From Eudromia elegans (lineage: Eukaryota > Chordata > Aves > Tinamiformes > Tinamidae), in assembly GCA_003342815.1 (NCBI GenBank), contig PTEX01000486.1:62001-126000 (forward strand): DNA of 64,000 bases, in the 5' to 3' direction. Position 1 is the first letter of the stretch; each line of letters starts with the position of its first letter. The notes beneath the pieces were generated by a model. That model was not told the origin of the DNA, searched no databases, and was given only the letters and a program-made list of their open reading frames with translations. Below are positions 1 through 12,491 of this stretch, one piece after another. A program made the translations under genes and the position numbers.

Positions 1-510
1 GTAATCCCTTTACTCACTTCCTGAAGAAGTTATGAACTACACAGCATTTTCCCCAGGATGTGATTATTTACTGATCTGTATTCTGTTGCTGGGAGTAAAT
101 CCTAGTCAGGATGAAGCTTCAGTTATGCTATATACTTCAGGGATCATTTTCTCTCTTGCTAGAAAGCTGCCAGTTTTGAGGTGAAACATCTGCTGTTTAA
201 TATTGTAAACATATAATGTTCAAGTTTATGATTGGTAATGGAGGATACCACATGCTTACAAAAGGAAAATATAAGAGGAGGTAAAACACAGCAGTGGTCT
301 TGGATACTGTGACTTCTAGATGTCTATGTAAGACGACAAGACCATAGGGACTGAAAAATAATACTGGCTTGTGAACAAAGATGTATCTATTGGTTTTCAG
401 CAGATTTAGGCCAAGACTTTAGATTAACCTGCTGGTGAAAATACTGGTCGGAAAATACCCATCTGGGTGGATTTTGATTTCGACAGGTCCCCTTAAAGAA
501 AGGGCTATAT
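1..510. other. PTPRO intron 2, left part, no gene seen
   Basis: This is AT-rich unique sequence with no convincing exon, RNA gene or repeat. It is assigned to intron 2 because PTPRO exon 2 lies on the minus strand to the right, and nothing resembling the next fibronectin-III exon of PTPRO was found to its left within the window. Confidence 0.5.
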
Positions 511-696
511 AGAATCATAAAATGCTTAAAGTTGAAAGGCACCTCTAGAGATCATCCAGTCCAACCTCCTGCTCCAGCAGAGACACCCAGAGCACGGGGC
601 ACAGGGTGCCATCCAGGTGGGTTTGGAAGATCTCCAGAGAAGGAGACTCCACAACCTCTCTGGGCAGCCTGTGCCAGGGCTCTGTCACCCTCACAA
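511..696 (-). repeat. CR1 LINE, 3'-end fragment
   Basis: Read on the plus strand, the segment opens with AGAATCATAAAATG, the reverse of the CR1 octamer tail. It continues through the CR1 3' untranslated and C-terminal ORF2 consensus (GATCATCCAGTCCAACC, then CTCTGGGCAGCCTGTGCCAGGGCTC in degenerate form) and stops at CACCCTCACAA. About 190 bases remain of an element of roughly 4.5 kb, the usual severe 5' truncation of CR1. It lies in the sense orientation relative to PTPRO. The open frames across it are remnants of the CR1 ORF2 tail and not host genes. Confidence 0.93.
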
Positions 697-3480
697 TATT
701 TATTAATATATGATTATTATATGATCTCATTATATGATCTGTTTGCTGAGGAGAGCAGAAGATTGTATGAACATCCGAAGATGTATTTCTGAGATATGTT
801 TCAAAATTGGGGCTCCCATGAAGAGTCAGGTTTTCTAAAGATAGGCCACATGATCCTCTAAAAAGAAAAAAAAAAAACATCAGTGACTTGAGTTTTACAT
901 TTCATCAATGAAATGATGAACAACCCTGAAGCACCTACTTCAGCTGCTCTGATCCATTAAGGACTCGGAAGAATGGATTCAACCTGCTGAATCACTTCCT
1001 GCAGCCAAACATTGAGTAAGTTTAACGCCATTACTTTCCAAGAGCTGAAGAGATGATAGTCCCAGGTGAGAAGCCTGTTGGTCTCTAAGGGAGAATATTT
1101 TCTGCAGAACACACAGAGGGTGAATTCTCCCTAGACGAATCTATTTTATGGAGATTTGGGTGAGAAGTCACTGACTTTTGAAACAATGACATATTTACTC
1201 TTAATCAGAAGCTAAAATAAAAGTAAGAGCTCTTCTAATATCCCCTCACATATCCTGAGTTCTCCAATTCCCAGCAGAAATATATTTTTCCTGCAACATA
1301 CAATAACTCGCCACTGTATTGCTTTCTCCACTCCTTCAAATGTGGAAACATTTTTTTCCTCCTGAACAAGCAGAAATATTGACAGAGAATTAAAAAAAAA
1401 AAAAGGCAATGCAGGTATGAGTCACACTGGAAATAAATAAAAGAAGCCTTCAAGCCAGGAAAGAGTAGGATTGAGGGTGAGAATTTCAGCCATTGGTTTT
1501 AGAGCTATGCTCTTTATTGCTCTCATGAACTCCTTTAAAGCCTATTAAAACTAAGTATTAGTTAATTAGTTAAATATTGCAAAACACTGAATTAATGATA
1601 TAAATTCTTGAGTCACTTCAAAGCTTCAAGACCAGAAGAAAACAGTCTTAAAATTACACAGTGTTACATACTAGAGCTACATCTCACTTTGCCCAGATTG
1701 AAATCCAGAAGGAAGGTCATTCTGATATGCAAAACACAACTGTGCACACTGAAGTCTGGTCAAGACAGGAAGATTAACACACCCATTCCCGTGAAAACCA
1801 TCACAGGGACCTTTAACAACAGGTGGTGAAGGTCTTGGTTTAATATTTTCTCCTTCAGTGAAGTACCTAGCCGAGTTTGATGCTAGAGAACCAGAATTAG
1901 ATGATAGAGTGCTATTTTGTGATCAAATTCTATTTTACAGGTTTCCTGTCTTACAGTTGAAAGTGTCCTCCTCTTCTCATGCTTATAAAATCCCATCTCA
2001 GGAAGCGATGTGAGGATGTGGGCTGTGCTCACACTGACAAAACCCTTAGGCACTGAGAGGATATATCGCAATAAATAGGTCAGGCTTGGCATTACAATGA
2101 TCTGGACTACAGAACCTGGACAAGGGAACTCCTGAGTCTATGTAGTTTTGATTAACAGCGAGAAAACCTCAAACAGAGAAAAGACATTTTCACAGTAGCT
2201 GATCCCTGCACAATATGATAATATTCATAATATTCAGATACCCTGGAACTACTGTAACTTTTGTCATTGCAGTAAAAGCCACTGTCACAAGCTTAGGTTG
2301 AAACTTTTTTTTTTTGGAAATAAACTGTTCAGTCTCAAACTGCTCAACTTACAGCATGCATAAAAACCTATGTGTACATGTGTATATAAAAACACATACA
2401 CATGTAAATATGAAATATACATACTTATATGTACACATTCTGACAGCTTTTACATCAACTTTATCTTGAATATTCTTTTTTTTTTCCTAGACAGAAACCT
2501 TTGAAAGATAAGACAAAATTCTCCTTTGGCTGGAGCGTGATGCAGTTTCAGCCTGTGAGGACATGTACTTTTTTTCTTGCCAACATGTTGAGAAGCAGCA
2601 CAACAAAGAGATGTAAAAAGGAAAAATGGAATCTCAACAAGCTATACCATTGGAAAACATTTTTCCCCATGATTCTTATTAAATTTCTGAGGAGGCATTC
2701 TTTCTGAGGTATTTTGCTCTCATTTTTACACAAATAGTTTGGATAGACACTGCTCTTTTTGACTGTGAGATCTCTACCACAAGCCCAAATTCAAAGATTT
2801 CTTCTCCTTGCTCTGGCTTCCCAACAGAAGATCCTGTAAAATTATTGTAAAACACGAAGCATAGCCTTGGGAAAAAACCACACTGGCATCACTGGCTATC
2901 CTGCTTGATTTATCCTGTAGCAGCCTAACGAACGGGACCTATCTATAGCTGGTAAAGCTCTCCTGATACCAAGGAAATTATAACAGGAATTAATTTAATC
3001 CTGGATGTTACTTGCAATGTGTGAATTTTTTTCCATGAGTAAGATATAGATAGAAAAAAAATGAGACAGTTACATGTTTTTGCATAGTCAAAATAAAATA
3101 ATGATGCTTAACAGGCACAGAGAGCATATGGCATAAAGAAAAATATGAATCTACCCTAATTACTGTATTAACTGCTAACACCCAAGTTATTTAAGAGTAG
3201 CAAAAATCACGTGGAACAGGCAAGTGGACCACAGCAATAATAGGAGAAAAGAAAAACTAAAGAAACCAGATATCATCTAACGCAGCAGAAATCTCTGGTC
3301 AGTATATCAATTTGAAGGATTCATAAAAATATCATACTGAAACATCATTAAAAAGCCCAGCCTGCTACATCATCTTTTTATTCCAAATTTACTTTAATTC
3401 CTATACCCTTCTACTCAAAAATGAACATGGAAAATTGTTTTCTTTTCCGTAAACCTGGTTGTATATCTATTGATCATAAG
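697..3480. other. PTPRO intron 2, unique sequence
   Basis: Mostly AT-rich unique DNA. I see homopurine runs, short A and T tracts and one inverted repeat at 2375-2406, but no exon with paired splice sites. The short open frames here show no recognisable protein family. Confidence 0.5.
2375..2406. repeat. Inverted repeat, 11-bp arms
   Basis: The arms TACATGTGTAT (2375-2385) and ATACACATGTA (2396-2406) are exact reverse complements around a 10-base spacer. They sit inside a stretch rich in ACAT/ATGT steps, so this could be a hairpin arising from low-complexity sequence rather than a functional element. Confidence 0.7.
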
Positions 3481-3850
3481 CTATGAAATTCACTATTTTT
3501 TTCTTTTTTTTTTTTTTTAATATCAGTTCCTTGAGCAGCACCGGCCAACTGCTAAGGCCTTTCCAAGGTCTGGGTAAGCAGCAGAGGCCACAGCAGCAAA
3601 CCCGGACGAGCTGCCAGAGCACGTGCATGAAACAGGTGGTGAAAGAAGCAGGTTCATTTCCCACGAGAGACGCAGGGCACAACCTGCTTTCAGAAAGCAG
3701 TAAGTCTGACTCGGAGCGGCTGAGAGCAGCACGGGCTGTGCTCCTTGGAGCCAACAGCCACACAGTCTTTCAGGAACGCCTTAAGGAGACACCTCTTCCC
3801 AAGCTGGGAATGGGATGTCTGGGGCTGGATTTGATGGGCTAGGTGACCTT
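3481..3850. other. T tract followed by a GC-rich block of unknown origin
   Basis: An interrupted run of T (about 3496-3518) is followed abruptly by roughly 330 bases that are much richer in G+C and CpG than the flanks. Open frames exist on both strands (plus 3483-3842; minus 3467-3763) but neither matches a family I know. Read on the minus strand, the T run would be a 3' poly(A) tail and the block the body of a short retrocopy. Read on the plus strand, the end (TTTGATGGGCTAGGTGACC) faintly recalls an old LINE 3' end. I saw no target-site duplication. Origin unresolved. Confidence 0.35.
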
Positions 3851-5126
3851 GGCTCCTCTTTTCCTTCAATGACTGCCAGGAAAGGAGCTCTGCAGTCCAT
3901 CTGCCATTCCGAATCACGCCTTCCCCAAAGTCAAAGAAAGGGAAATTTAGGCTGCCTATGAAACCTGAAGTTGCCTACTGCACATAAGTATTCTTATATA
4001 TGTGTATATATGTCTAATGACAGATTGTCATTACCTCCATTCATATGGTATTTTTTTCCTGAGGCTCATCCTGGTGATCCTTGTTGGTGCAGACTGGACA
4101 TACAGGGAAGATTGATCGCACAGATGATGCAAAAATCTGCTATGTCCTAAGCAGCAGGCACTTGGTAACAAATAAGGCTACTGTAATAGTATTTAAGGTT
4201 CTTATTACAGTGGATAGTGTTTGTTCATAGAATAAGTACACAAAATCATAATAATTTCTTATCTGCAAGCCAAGTAAAAGGCTTCATAGATTTAAAGGTG
4301 CTATTTGATAAAAAAAAATATACTCATCATCAAAAAGTTCCCTCATAGACCTTTACTATTGTCTAAAGGAATTATTAATTACCCTCATGTTGAAAATAGT
4401 GTGCATATGTGTATATAGTAATGATTCATTACAGAAACCCAAACATGATTTAGATTAAGCCTAGGTTTAGAACAGAACAAGATTAAGGATTTGCTTTTAC
4501 TCTTCTCAAAGTATTTCTTGTTTGTCTTTTGTTCCTTTTGAAGCCGTCTTTCAGATGAAGAAATCAAAGCACCTGGAGGCAGTAGGACAGAGAGTACTCC
4601 ATTGCAGAAATCTTCAGCTCTGGCGCCAGACAGGCTTGGCCTTGGAGACTGCTGTCTGCTTTCCATATGACTTCAACATATTATCAAACAAAGAACATTG
4701 TTATGACATCTAAAGCACAATGTACCTCAACATGTAACAAGAGTGCTTACACTGAAATGTCAGTCAATATGTTTTGAGCCTTTTACTAGATTTTGAGAGC
4801 CTCTGGATCACACGGTTTAGGAGAAACCTGGAGAAAAGGTTCATCCATTCCTCTTATTTCCATGAAATCAACTTTTATAGCTTCCATTTAAGAAGAGTCA
4901 CCCGCAGGAAACATATATTTGCCCCTTCCTCTTGCCCAAACTTTGCAAATTTTCCCTCAGAAGCCTTCTCAGTACATCTTCTCTACTGTTTTCACACAGA
5001 AATTCATCTACACAGAAGGATGACCTATAAAACAAAACCAAAATTTCTCCACAAGGAGAGCTTCTGGAAAAAAACAACACACACAAAGAGAAGAAACAGA
5101 AGGAAAAAGAATAAGGTGCTACTTAC
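3851..5126. other. PTPRO intron 2, proximal to exon 2
   Basis: AT-rich unique sequence with no exon or classified repeat seen. Its right edge is fixed by the exon 2 splice donor: GTAAGT on the minus strand, with GT at 5126-5125. Confidence 0.6.
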
Positions 5127-5400
5127 TGGTTAACACAGTGATTGATCTTGCTGACTTGGAAACCATATTTGAGTTCACTACCAACAGAGTTACTATGTAA
5201 TATAGGCCATGGTATTTGGCATTGAAAACCACAGGGGCAGGTAAAGTGCTATTGAATTCTTCGAACTGGAAAAAGTAGTTCTTGGATTCTCCAGCTATCT
5301 TCACAACATATACAGAGGATGAGCTCACCACATCAGATGCCTCCAGGGAGACAATGATACAATTGTCTTCTCGGACAGTAACTTGGAAAGGTTCTGCATT
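5127..5400 (-). CDS. PTPRO: PTPRO exon 2 (first extracellular fibronectin-III-like segment)
   Basis: PTPRO is a single-pass receptor-type tyrosine phosphatase of podocyte foot processes and developing neurons, with eight extracellular fibronectin-III-like repeats and one cytoplasmic phosphatase domain. The exon is read leftwards from 5400. It gives exactly 91 codons plus one base (274 nt), so phase 0 in and phase 1 out. Its product runs from NAEPFQVTV through [30 protein letters not shown] and YHGLYYI to SITVLT. That is nearly colinear with remembered human PTPRO just after the signal peptide (NATAFHVTV ... SITVLTK). The acceptor is a T-rich tract ending TTTGCAG (AG at 5402-5401) and the donor is A|GTAAGT at 5127/5126. 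There is an N-glycosylation sequon, NST, at residues 50-52. The open frame upstream of 5400 is intronic and is not used as a start. The chick orthologue is CRYP-2. Neither exon 1 nor exon 3 is visible in the window. Confidence 0.96.
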
Positions 5401-8400
5401 CTGCAAAGAAAAATAAAAAAGATTGTTCTGAAATAAAATCCATTATTTACTTTTCTCCCATTTCCTCCAATACGCATAGGATGATCACGTATCTTTGAGT
5501 TAAGGTTACATTTCATATTCCACAAGGAAGCTATCATTAAGTTCCAGCCACTTCTTTAGAATTAAGTTCACAAGCAGCTGACGTCGTGGCCACACAACTC
5601 TAAGAGTTTTCCCTCTGCCTAATTCCTGCTTTGTGTTTTCTAATGCTCTGGCCACACCATTCTTTTATAAATCAAGGAACAAAGGTTCCAAGGAGCAGCA
5701 GCAAGAGGATGTCCAATAAAAACAAGGTAGTGTAATGGTAAGCCACGAAATAAAAACAAAGAAAAAAGAAAATTAATTAAATGATCCACTTGCACTGCAG
5801 ACACTGATCATATCCTCTTGAACTCAAAACATTCTCAGAGGTTGCAGTTGAAAAATAATTTTTGGCACCTGCTAAGCACCTTCAAATAGGCCTGTTCAAT
5901 AGGAGTCAGGTCACCAACTCTCAGAATTAGGTGCTATGTCCATGGCTTTGGTGGGCACTTTACATTTCCTATGCTACACTGTTTCATTTTCACTATTTCT
6001 TAATTATTAGTAGAGAGAAAATGAAGCAATTTAATCTCGTTTTTATATACTATGAGTATGATAAGTCATTGCCACCTTAAAACACTTTCCTTTTTATTAG
6101 TTGCAAAATTGCAAACCAGCTGTCTGCAAGAAGCACTTGTTCTCTACAGGAATTTTCAAAACAGCTTCATGGTAATTAACAAGAAGGAAAAGTTCAAGCC
6201 TGCATCAAACTCACTTTTTTGTTTGTTTGTTTATGAGGCTACACTGATGCGTAATTTTTTTTTTACTCCTAGGTAAAATCATGATATATGTTTTTTTCCT
6301 ATTCCTAACTCCACAGGAACTTCTTCCTTCACATTTCACAGGCTGAGAGCGTCATTGGAGGGGTTTTTATCGGGCTTTTGGATTTCACAGTATATGTAGG
6401 TCATATTCTCTGATTTTCTACAGCTGTCATTAGAATCAGAAAATGAGATGGGTATACAATGAAATCTGAAAATACCTTAAAACGAAATGACTCCAGAAAC
6501 TGAGACTCTATGGTAAAAACATGTAAATCTTTTAATATTGATGATAAAATATCAAGAGCTGGTCAAGTTATGCAGAGTGCAGAATTCACAAATGACACCC
6601 TAAGGCAAGAGTCCTGGACTCTGGGCACGTAATATTTAGCCTCATAACCCACTTCAGGAGTCACTCAGAGCTGTAAAAGTTAGAAAATTTTCCTATATAT
6701 AATTGATGCAGTGATGTCTACCACCAGGGACACTGAAATAGCAGGGCTGAGAAGAAGAGACCACAAGGAAAACCCTGTTCTGCCACAACATGACAGCAGG
6801 GTAGCCTGTGCATAGCAAGTCCAGCCCAAGTAGAATCCTCCCAGACCCAAACATCTTAAACCTAAGATTAAAAATAGAGAAGTTCATCTTCAACTCTTGA
6901 TTGGAAGCATGCTTTGATTAGCCTCCAAAAAAATGACTTGGAGTGCTAAGATGATACAAACCAAAGTTATCAGTGGATGAATTGTGAAGGTTTTGATAAT
7001 GTCTCACAGATGGCCAAGCAATTACTCAGAAAGGTTTACAACACAAGAGCACAACTTTGCAAAAGCTTACATGTGTTTACCTTTAACAACGGAATCCAAT
7101 AGGCTTACCCTTTAAGTAAATCAAAGCACTACATTTCAAACTTCCGTATTTTGCCTAAAATCCTGATGCAGCATTTGGAACTAGCCAATATGACAGGCCA
7201 AAAGATTCACATTTTCAACAGAGTATTATATTTAGAACTGCTCAGGAAAGGGGAGCCCTGTTATGCTGCTTCATCCCCATTCTCCTCTCACTAACAGAAT
7301 CTGGAACGATTCCCTCAGCATTCCTGAAATGGGCAGACTTGCTTTCAGTGGCAGATGCTCTATCCTGTCACTGAAAATAGGCTTTTCTTCCAACACCAAG
7401 CAAAGATGGCAGCCCTGATTCAGCAAGGTTATTAAAAGGTAATAACCTTGAAGTACACGTATAATCCTGCAGACATCAGTGGATTCTGACCTTCCACAGA
7501 CTTGCATTTAAATGCCTCACTAGAACAAAGTTAACTGTGTTATCTCTCAAACTATTCTAGTCTTCTCACAGCTCTGCTGCTCAACTGTGTGATACTAACC
7601 CAATTTACCTACCTTGCTACGAAGCAGCAGAGTCCAAAAACCCACTATGTGCCAATAGGAACATAGTTCAAAGCAAGTTCCCTGTGTTTGGTGTTATTAT
7701 AACTCATTTGTGATGCTAATTAAGTACAGCTGGAAATTAAGCATATAATTGCAGTTACAGGCATTCCTAGAATATAATTAGGTGCTTTCAGACCGCTCGT
7801 ATGGGGTATGATTTTATTCTTGGATTCTTCCATGGATATTGTATTCAGCATATCAAACACTGTATACCTTTATTTCCCCCTCACCAGATTGTTTTCTGGT
7901 GTTCACAGTGCTAGTCAGCAGATGATCTGCTAACCTGCTGCAACAGTTTTCAGACAGCTAGCATAATAAGTTGGCACTAGCCAAATACATCCAAACACAC
8001 CTCACATCCATCTGCTGTTGCTACCTAGGAGGAGACCCGACAGGGAAAAGTTACCACTTCTTTATATATATATATATCTGCATGTCTATATACACCAAAA
8101 AGTTGTAACTTTATCACCTAAGTATGAGGGCACTGCTAAATGGCAGCCTCCCTCCTTCCTGTGCCAGTGCCCAGACGCTGCTAAACCACTGCATGAGTGA
8201 TGTACGTGCATTTCTCGACTGGCATCTCACCATTAGTTGTGTGGCTCATCCATCCCACACCTGCACCCACCTGCACAATGCACATCTCCTCTGAATGCTA
8301 TCTATTCTGATAGGATTACATGGTCTTCTCCCACACACCTGTGTGCCGGGGCGTTTAAGCTGCTGCTGCCTGAATAGGACGCAGGGTTTTTGTGAGGCAC

Positions 8401-9122
8401 CTATTGTCTCTTGAAATAATTTCTCTTTCCATTTTAGCACAAAGGTTCGGTTTGTAAAATGAAGCGAGAGAAAAGGGATGAATAAAAGCCCTGGCAATCA
8501 ACATGTCATAGGACTAGATCATTTATCTCCCTTGGGGATACGTATTTCACTTTAGCAAGCACTGTTTAAGAGCAGACCATACCATGTATCCCCTCCTCCA
8601 GGCTATATGAGGTGAGGCTTACCAACCAGCACTGGGCTGGAGATTTGGGGAAAGAAGGCTAGGACAAATCCAGTGTTTTTTCCAAGCACCACTGGAAGTG
8701 ACAAACATGCCCCACTTAACTAGGTTGTAAAGCCAGCGTGTCTTAGGACTGACAGCATCAGTATGGTAAATACACATTTCATTACTTCTGGTCAGCTAGC
8801 TGCAGGATTTAATTTGCTGGTGTCACAGCTTGAGCGGCTGTTTCATGCCTGTGGGGAAATTTGGCAGGGTTTGTGCATTCGGAACCAAATGACTGGCTTC
8901 AGCTTCCTTACTAGTCTATTATTACAAGCTCGTGCCGCACTAAAGCATTTAGAAAAAAGCAGGGTGTGCATGTGTGTGTTGGGGGGGTTAAATCCCACAA
9001 TGTAATGCCTGTTCACTCATTTGCAGTGCATGGATGAGTCATGCTAGTGGAATTCTCAGCCAGTGATGCGGTTCCAATTAAAATAAAAAGGAGGGGGAAG
9101 CAAGAAAACACATGACGTCCAA
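5401..9122. other. PTPRO intron 1, exon-proximal part
   Basis: No further exon or classified repeat was seen. A T-rich tract next to 5401 is the exon 2 acceptor. Around 7680-7770 the sequence is rich in TAATTA/ATTA-type words (for example GCTAATTAAG) and reads like a possible conserved non-coding element, but conservation cannot be judged from one sequence. Confidence 0.5.

Positions 9123-9152
<30 letters not shown>
9123..9152. repeat. (AATC)n microsatellite
   Basis: Seven and a half perfect copies of the tetranucleotide AATC. It is uninterrupted, so probably polymorphic in length. Confidence 0.95.
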
Positions 9153-9153
<1 letters not shown>

Positions 9154-10951
9154 GAGCAATGGGAAAGAAACACCTTGCTCCAAAATCTTTTTTAGAAGTC
9201 TATATCCTCAGTTTGTTTTCCTTTAATAGTATGGGTTTCATACCTGAAGAAGAGATCAGTTTCATAGCAGCTACTAATTTTCTGTATTTGAGCTTTTGAA
9301 TCAATCACTGTGAAAGATATCGGACCTCTCCCTGAGCACCGAAAGCACAAGTAGGTAAATGTTCTACTTGCTTCAGGAGGAGGAGGGGATGCTCATCAGC
9401 TCTGCAAAAATGGACTTCAGGTACTGCTAACTGCTGATTCACCAGGAAGGAAAACCATGTTACCTTCCACCAAACAAGCAGAACTAAGGCTCTGAACAAA
9501 TCTAACTTCTGTCCGCTCACACAGCGTTTCCAAAGTCGGCATCTGAAATCTCAACTCAAATAGTCCACTTTGAAGCTACAAGCATCAACTTCTCAGAACG
9601 AAGGAACCATATTGAGCTCACACATTGTATAGTGCTCATCAAAACAAACATCAAAGTACTATAAAATAGCATTTGCACTGTATACAGACCTGCTGGCTAA
9701 ATTACTGGCTATTTTTGTGAGGGATTCTACTACATCCACGTGTATTTTGTCCCAGTGGCCAAAATGGCCAATTTTCTTCCAAGCCACAACTCATTCTAGC
9801 CTAGATTCATCTTACCTAATTTTAGGTACTTAAATGACACTTAGAGCCAAGATGACCTTTTCAGATCTACCTGTGGATTCATCCCAGATCTGGATTACTT
9901 CTGAAAGGGCAATAAGCAGCTGAAGGGTCAGCACTCCCAGCTTGGCAAATTCTGTTAAGTCATCTTAAGTGCCAGCCTCATAATGAGGGAGGGACTGGAA
10001 GCAGATTTCAGAATTTCTGTCCTCTGCTATAGTCTTTCAGGGGGCCCTCCTTAGCACATACGAAATTTCATAAAATAAATCATGTTATATTATTTCTGTA
10101 TCAGCTTCCTCATGTAAGTTGCGTATGTGTCATTTCCCTGTGATGATGACAAATGATACTGAACAGCGATTACAATTGAATTGGTAAAGATACTTCCACT
10201 AACACAAGTTAGTTCACTGTAGTTACTGTGAAGTGAACCAAGAGAGAGTCAAAAGCTAAAATCTGACCTCTTCATAAACTGGATTAGATAGGCACTCTAT
10301 TGGGTAATTTTTTTTTTTTTTTTTTTTTACTTCAGATGACCTTTCAGGTTCCCATATCACTTCTCTCACAGTACCACCCAAGTGCATCATCCAACCATCT
10401 CAGTCTAATACCTAGTATCTTTTTCATCTTCACATCTCCCTTTTAAAAAGAGTAAAGCAGAAAAAACTGCGTATTTTCTGCAAAATTTTACACTGTCTGT
10501 GCTCCAAATCCAGTCTTCTGATTCTAGTTTTCAATAAGAATGTTGCATATGATGGAAATCAATATGGTTTCACACAAAGATACAAGCAGTTCCCCCTGCC
10601 ATGACCTGGGGAAAAATCCCTCTGAGCACAAATAGGAAACATGGAATATACACCACATTGAGGCATCTTTGCAACTGTCAGCTCTCATAACCAGATGTTC
10701 TAGTTTTAAAGGCAAAATGATGCTTGCAGTATTTGGGTAAGAATGCTAAGCTTTTCACAAGGTCTACTGAATGCTGAGGCAGACACAGATTGGAGGAATG
10801 TCAACTGCAAGAAGAGAAAGATTGCTTGAAACGGTCTTCAAGCAATGGAAATGGAAATGTGAGGATAGCAGTTAGTAAAAATAAGGCAATTTAAGCCTGG
10901 GGGTTTGGGTTTTTATCTACTGTTCTCCACAGGTTGTGCAGAGAAGGTCCC

Positions 10952-10952
<1 letters not shown>
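9153..10952. other. PTPRO intron 1, unique sequence
   Basis: Nothing recognised except a 21-base poly(T) tract at 10308-10328. No exon, RNA gene or transposable element could be supported. Confidence 0.5.
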
Positions 10953-10982
<30 letters not shown>

Positions 10983-10991
10983 CATACATAC
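10953..10991. repeat. (TACA)n microsatellite
   Basis: Nearly ten perfect copies of TACA, uninterrupted. Likely a length-variable marker. Confidence 0.95.
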
Positions 10992-12183
10992 TCTTTAGAC
11001 TAAATGCTCCATGGGAAAAACAGAAACCTTTTTATTCAAGATTTTTCATTAAAAAAAAATAAAAAAAGAATATTTTAAGGAGTGAAAGGACAGCAAAAGC
11101 AGCACTTCTCAAAAATTTATGAGATCTAATTCAGGTTAACAAAGCATTTCTGGCATTCTGCTCTACAAATAGGATCCTCAGCACTGCTTCTATCCTTACC
11201 CTTAAAGAGCCAGTAATAACAATAACCTAGTCATATTTTATAAATGAGTTTCAACATTGCTTTGTTCTATGAGACAGCTTTAGAGGAGAAGTATGCTTTT
11301 CCTCTCCAATGCAGAACACAAGGGCTTTTTAAAAAGTAAATGTCAATATTATATATACAGTCCATCCTGTTCTGAAGTTAATAATCTACTCTAGAACTAA
11401 TGCAAGGAAATCTTCCTTGACACTATCGACTGCTATTGCTACAGCACTAAGTAAATGCCAAAATGCTAAGCATGTGAAAAAGAAATGTTAGCATCATTAG
11501 GGCTAGTACTTTCTATGTAACACTTTGCCAAAATATCAAATATTTAATAAGCTGCAGTTAAATATTTATTTCTAGCTCATCTTTCTACTGCAAGCTGGGA
11601 GAGGGAAAAGCCTAAGCCTAGTGATCCAGGGACTCCTGATATTGACAAAGTTTAAAACAGGGTTAGAACTTCATAGCTCTTTCTAGTCTACGCATATAGA
11701 CCTGAAAATCGTCAGGAGCTCACATTCAGGCAAACATTAAAGTTTGGTCTTTCTCTAGAACTAAAGTTTTATCAAAAGAGACAATTATCCTTAAAGAAAA
11801 AATTAATTTGCTCCAATTTCTCAACCACAACTCGTACATCCTTTCAGACATTTATTGGAGTCTCTGCAATTAAATTTCTAGCATCCCTTGTGAACAGCTC
11901 CAAACATACACACATGCCAGATGAACCAAAGGAACCACAGCCATAATTTAAAGTGCCTCTTCCCTCTCAAGCCTATATGTGAAAAACAGAAAATAAGAAA
12001 GGGCACAGAAAACACATTGCCTCATCAGCTCCTTTACTCTGTCCAGTTGACCTCTGCGATGCAGTTGTCCAGTTACCACTTCTTCCTCAGTCTTTTGGGA
12101 GATGAACTACAGGAAATTTCCATGCACAGAAATGTAAAATGATTAGAGTTGTACTAAGGCCAGATGGAAGGTGAAGAAGTCAT

Positions 12184-12206
12184 GTTGACTTCATGAAGAA
12201 GTCAAC
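12184..12206. repeat. Perfect hairpin, 9-bp stem
   Basis: GTTGACTTC (12184-12192) and GAAGTCAAC (12198-12206) are exact reverse complements around a 5-base ATGAA loop. The word GAAGAAGTCA also recurs just upstream, so the hairpin may have arisen by local duplication and inversion. Confidence 0.85.
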
Positions 12207-12470
12207 GGCTTTTCCGTTTATCTCCAAATAGAAAGAATATTTATCTCAACGGGGAAAGGAAAAGAGAGAAATAATCTCCGCAGTTCATAGAAGATGGAGT
12301 TCATTGAGAAGCATCATCCACATACACATTACCCTAAGAATGTACATATTCCCTTATCCCTTGAGATGAAGTCCTTTTACAGCACACTATGGGCCAACAT
12401 ATACCCAAATACTATAGTTGCTTATTAGTCACAAAGTTCAAGGAACAGGTTCCTCACTTCCTAACTTCCC

Positions 12471-12491
12471 TGGGAAGTTAGTAACTTCACC
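12471..12491. repeat. Near-continuous palindrome, 10-bp arms
   Basis: CTAACTTCCC (12471-12480) is followed by one T and then GGGAAGTTAG (12482-12491), its exact reverse complement. The arms are separated by one base, so this is more a palindrome (a symmetric protein-binding site or replication-error product) than a folding RNA hairpin. Confidence 0.85.

Noticed and set aside
1-5126. PTPRO exon 3 in the left flank
   Set aside because: No minus-strand frame resembling the next extracellular segment (which begins KPLPVTSVSIYDY in human) was found, so exon 3 should lie left of the window.
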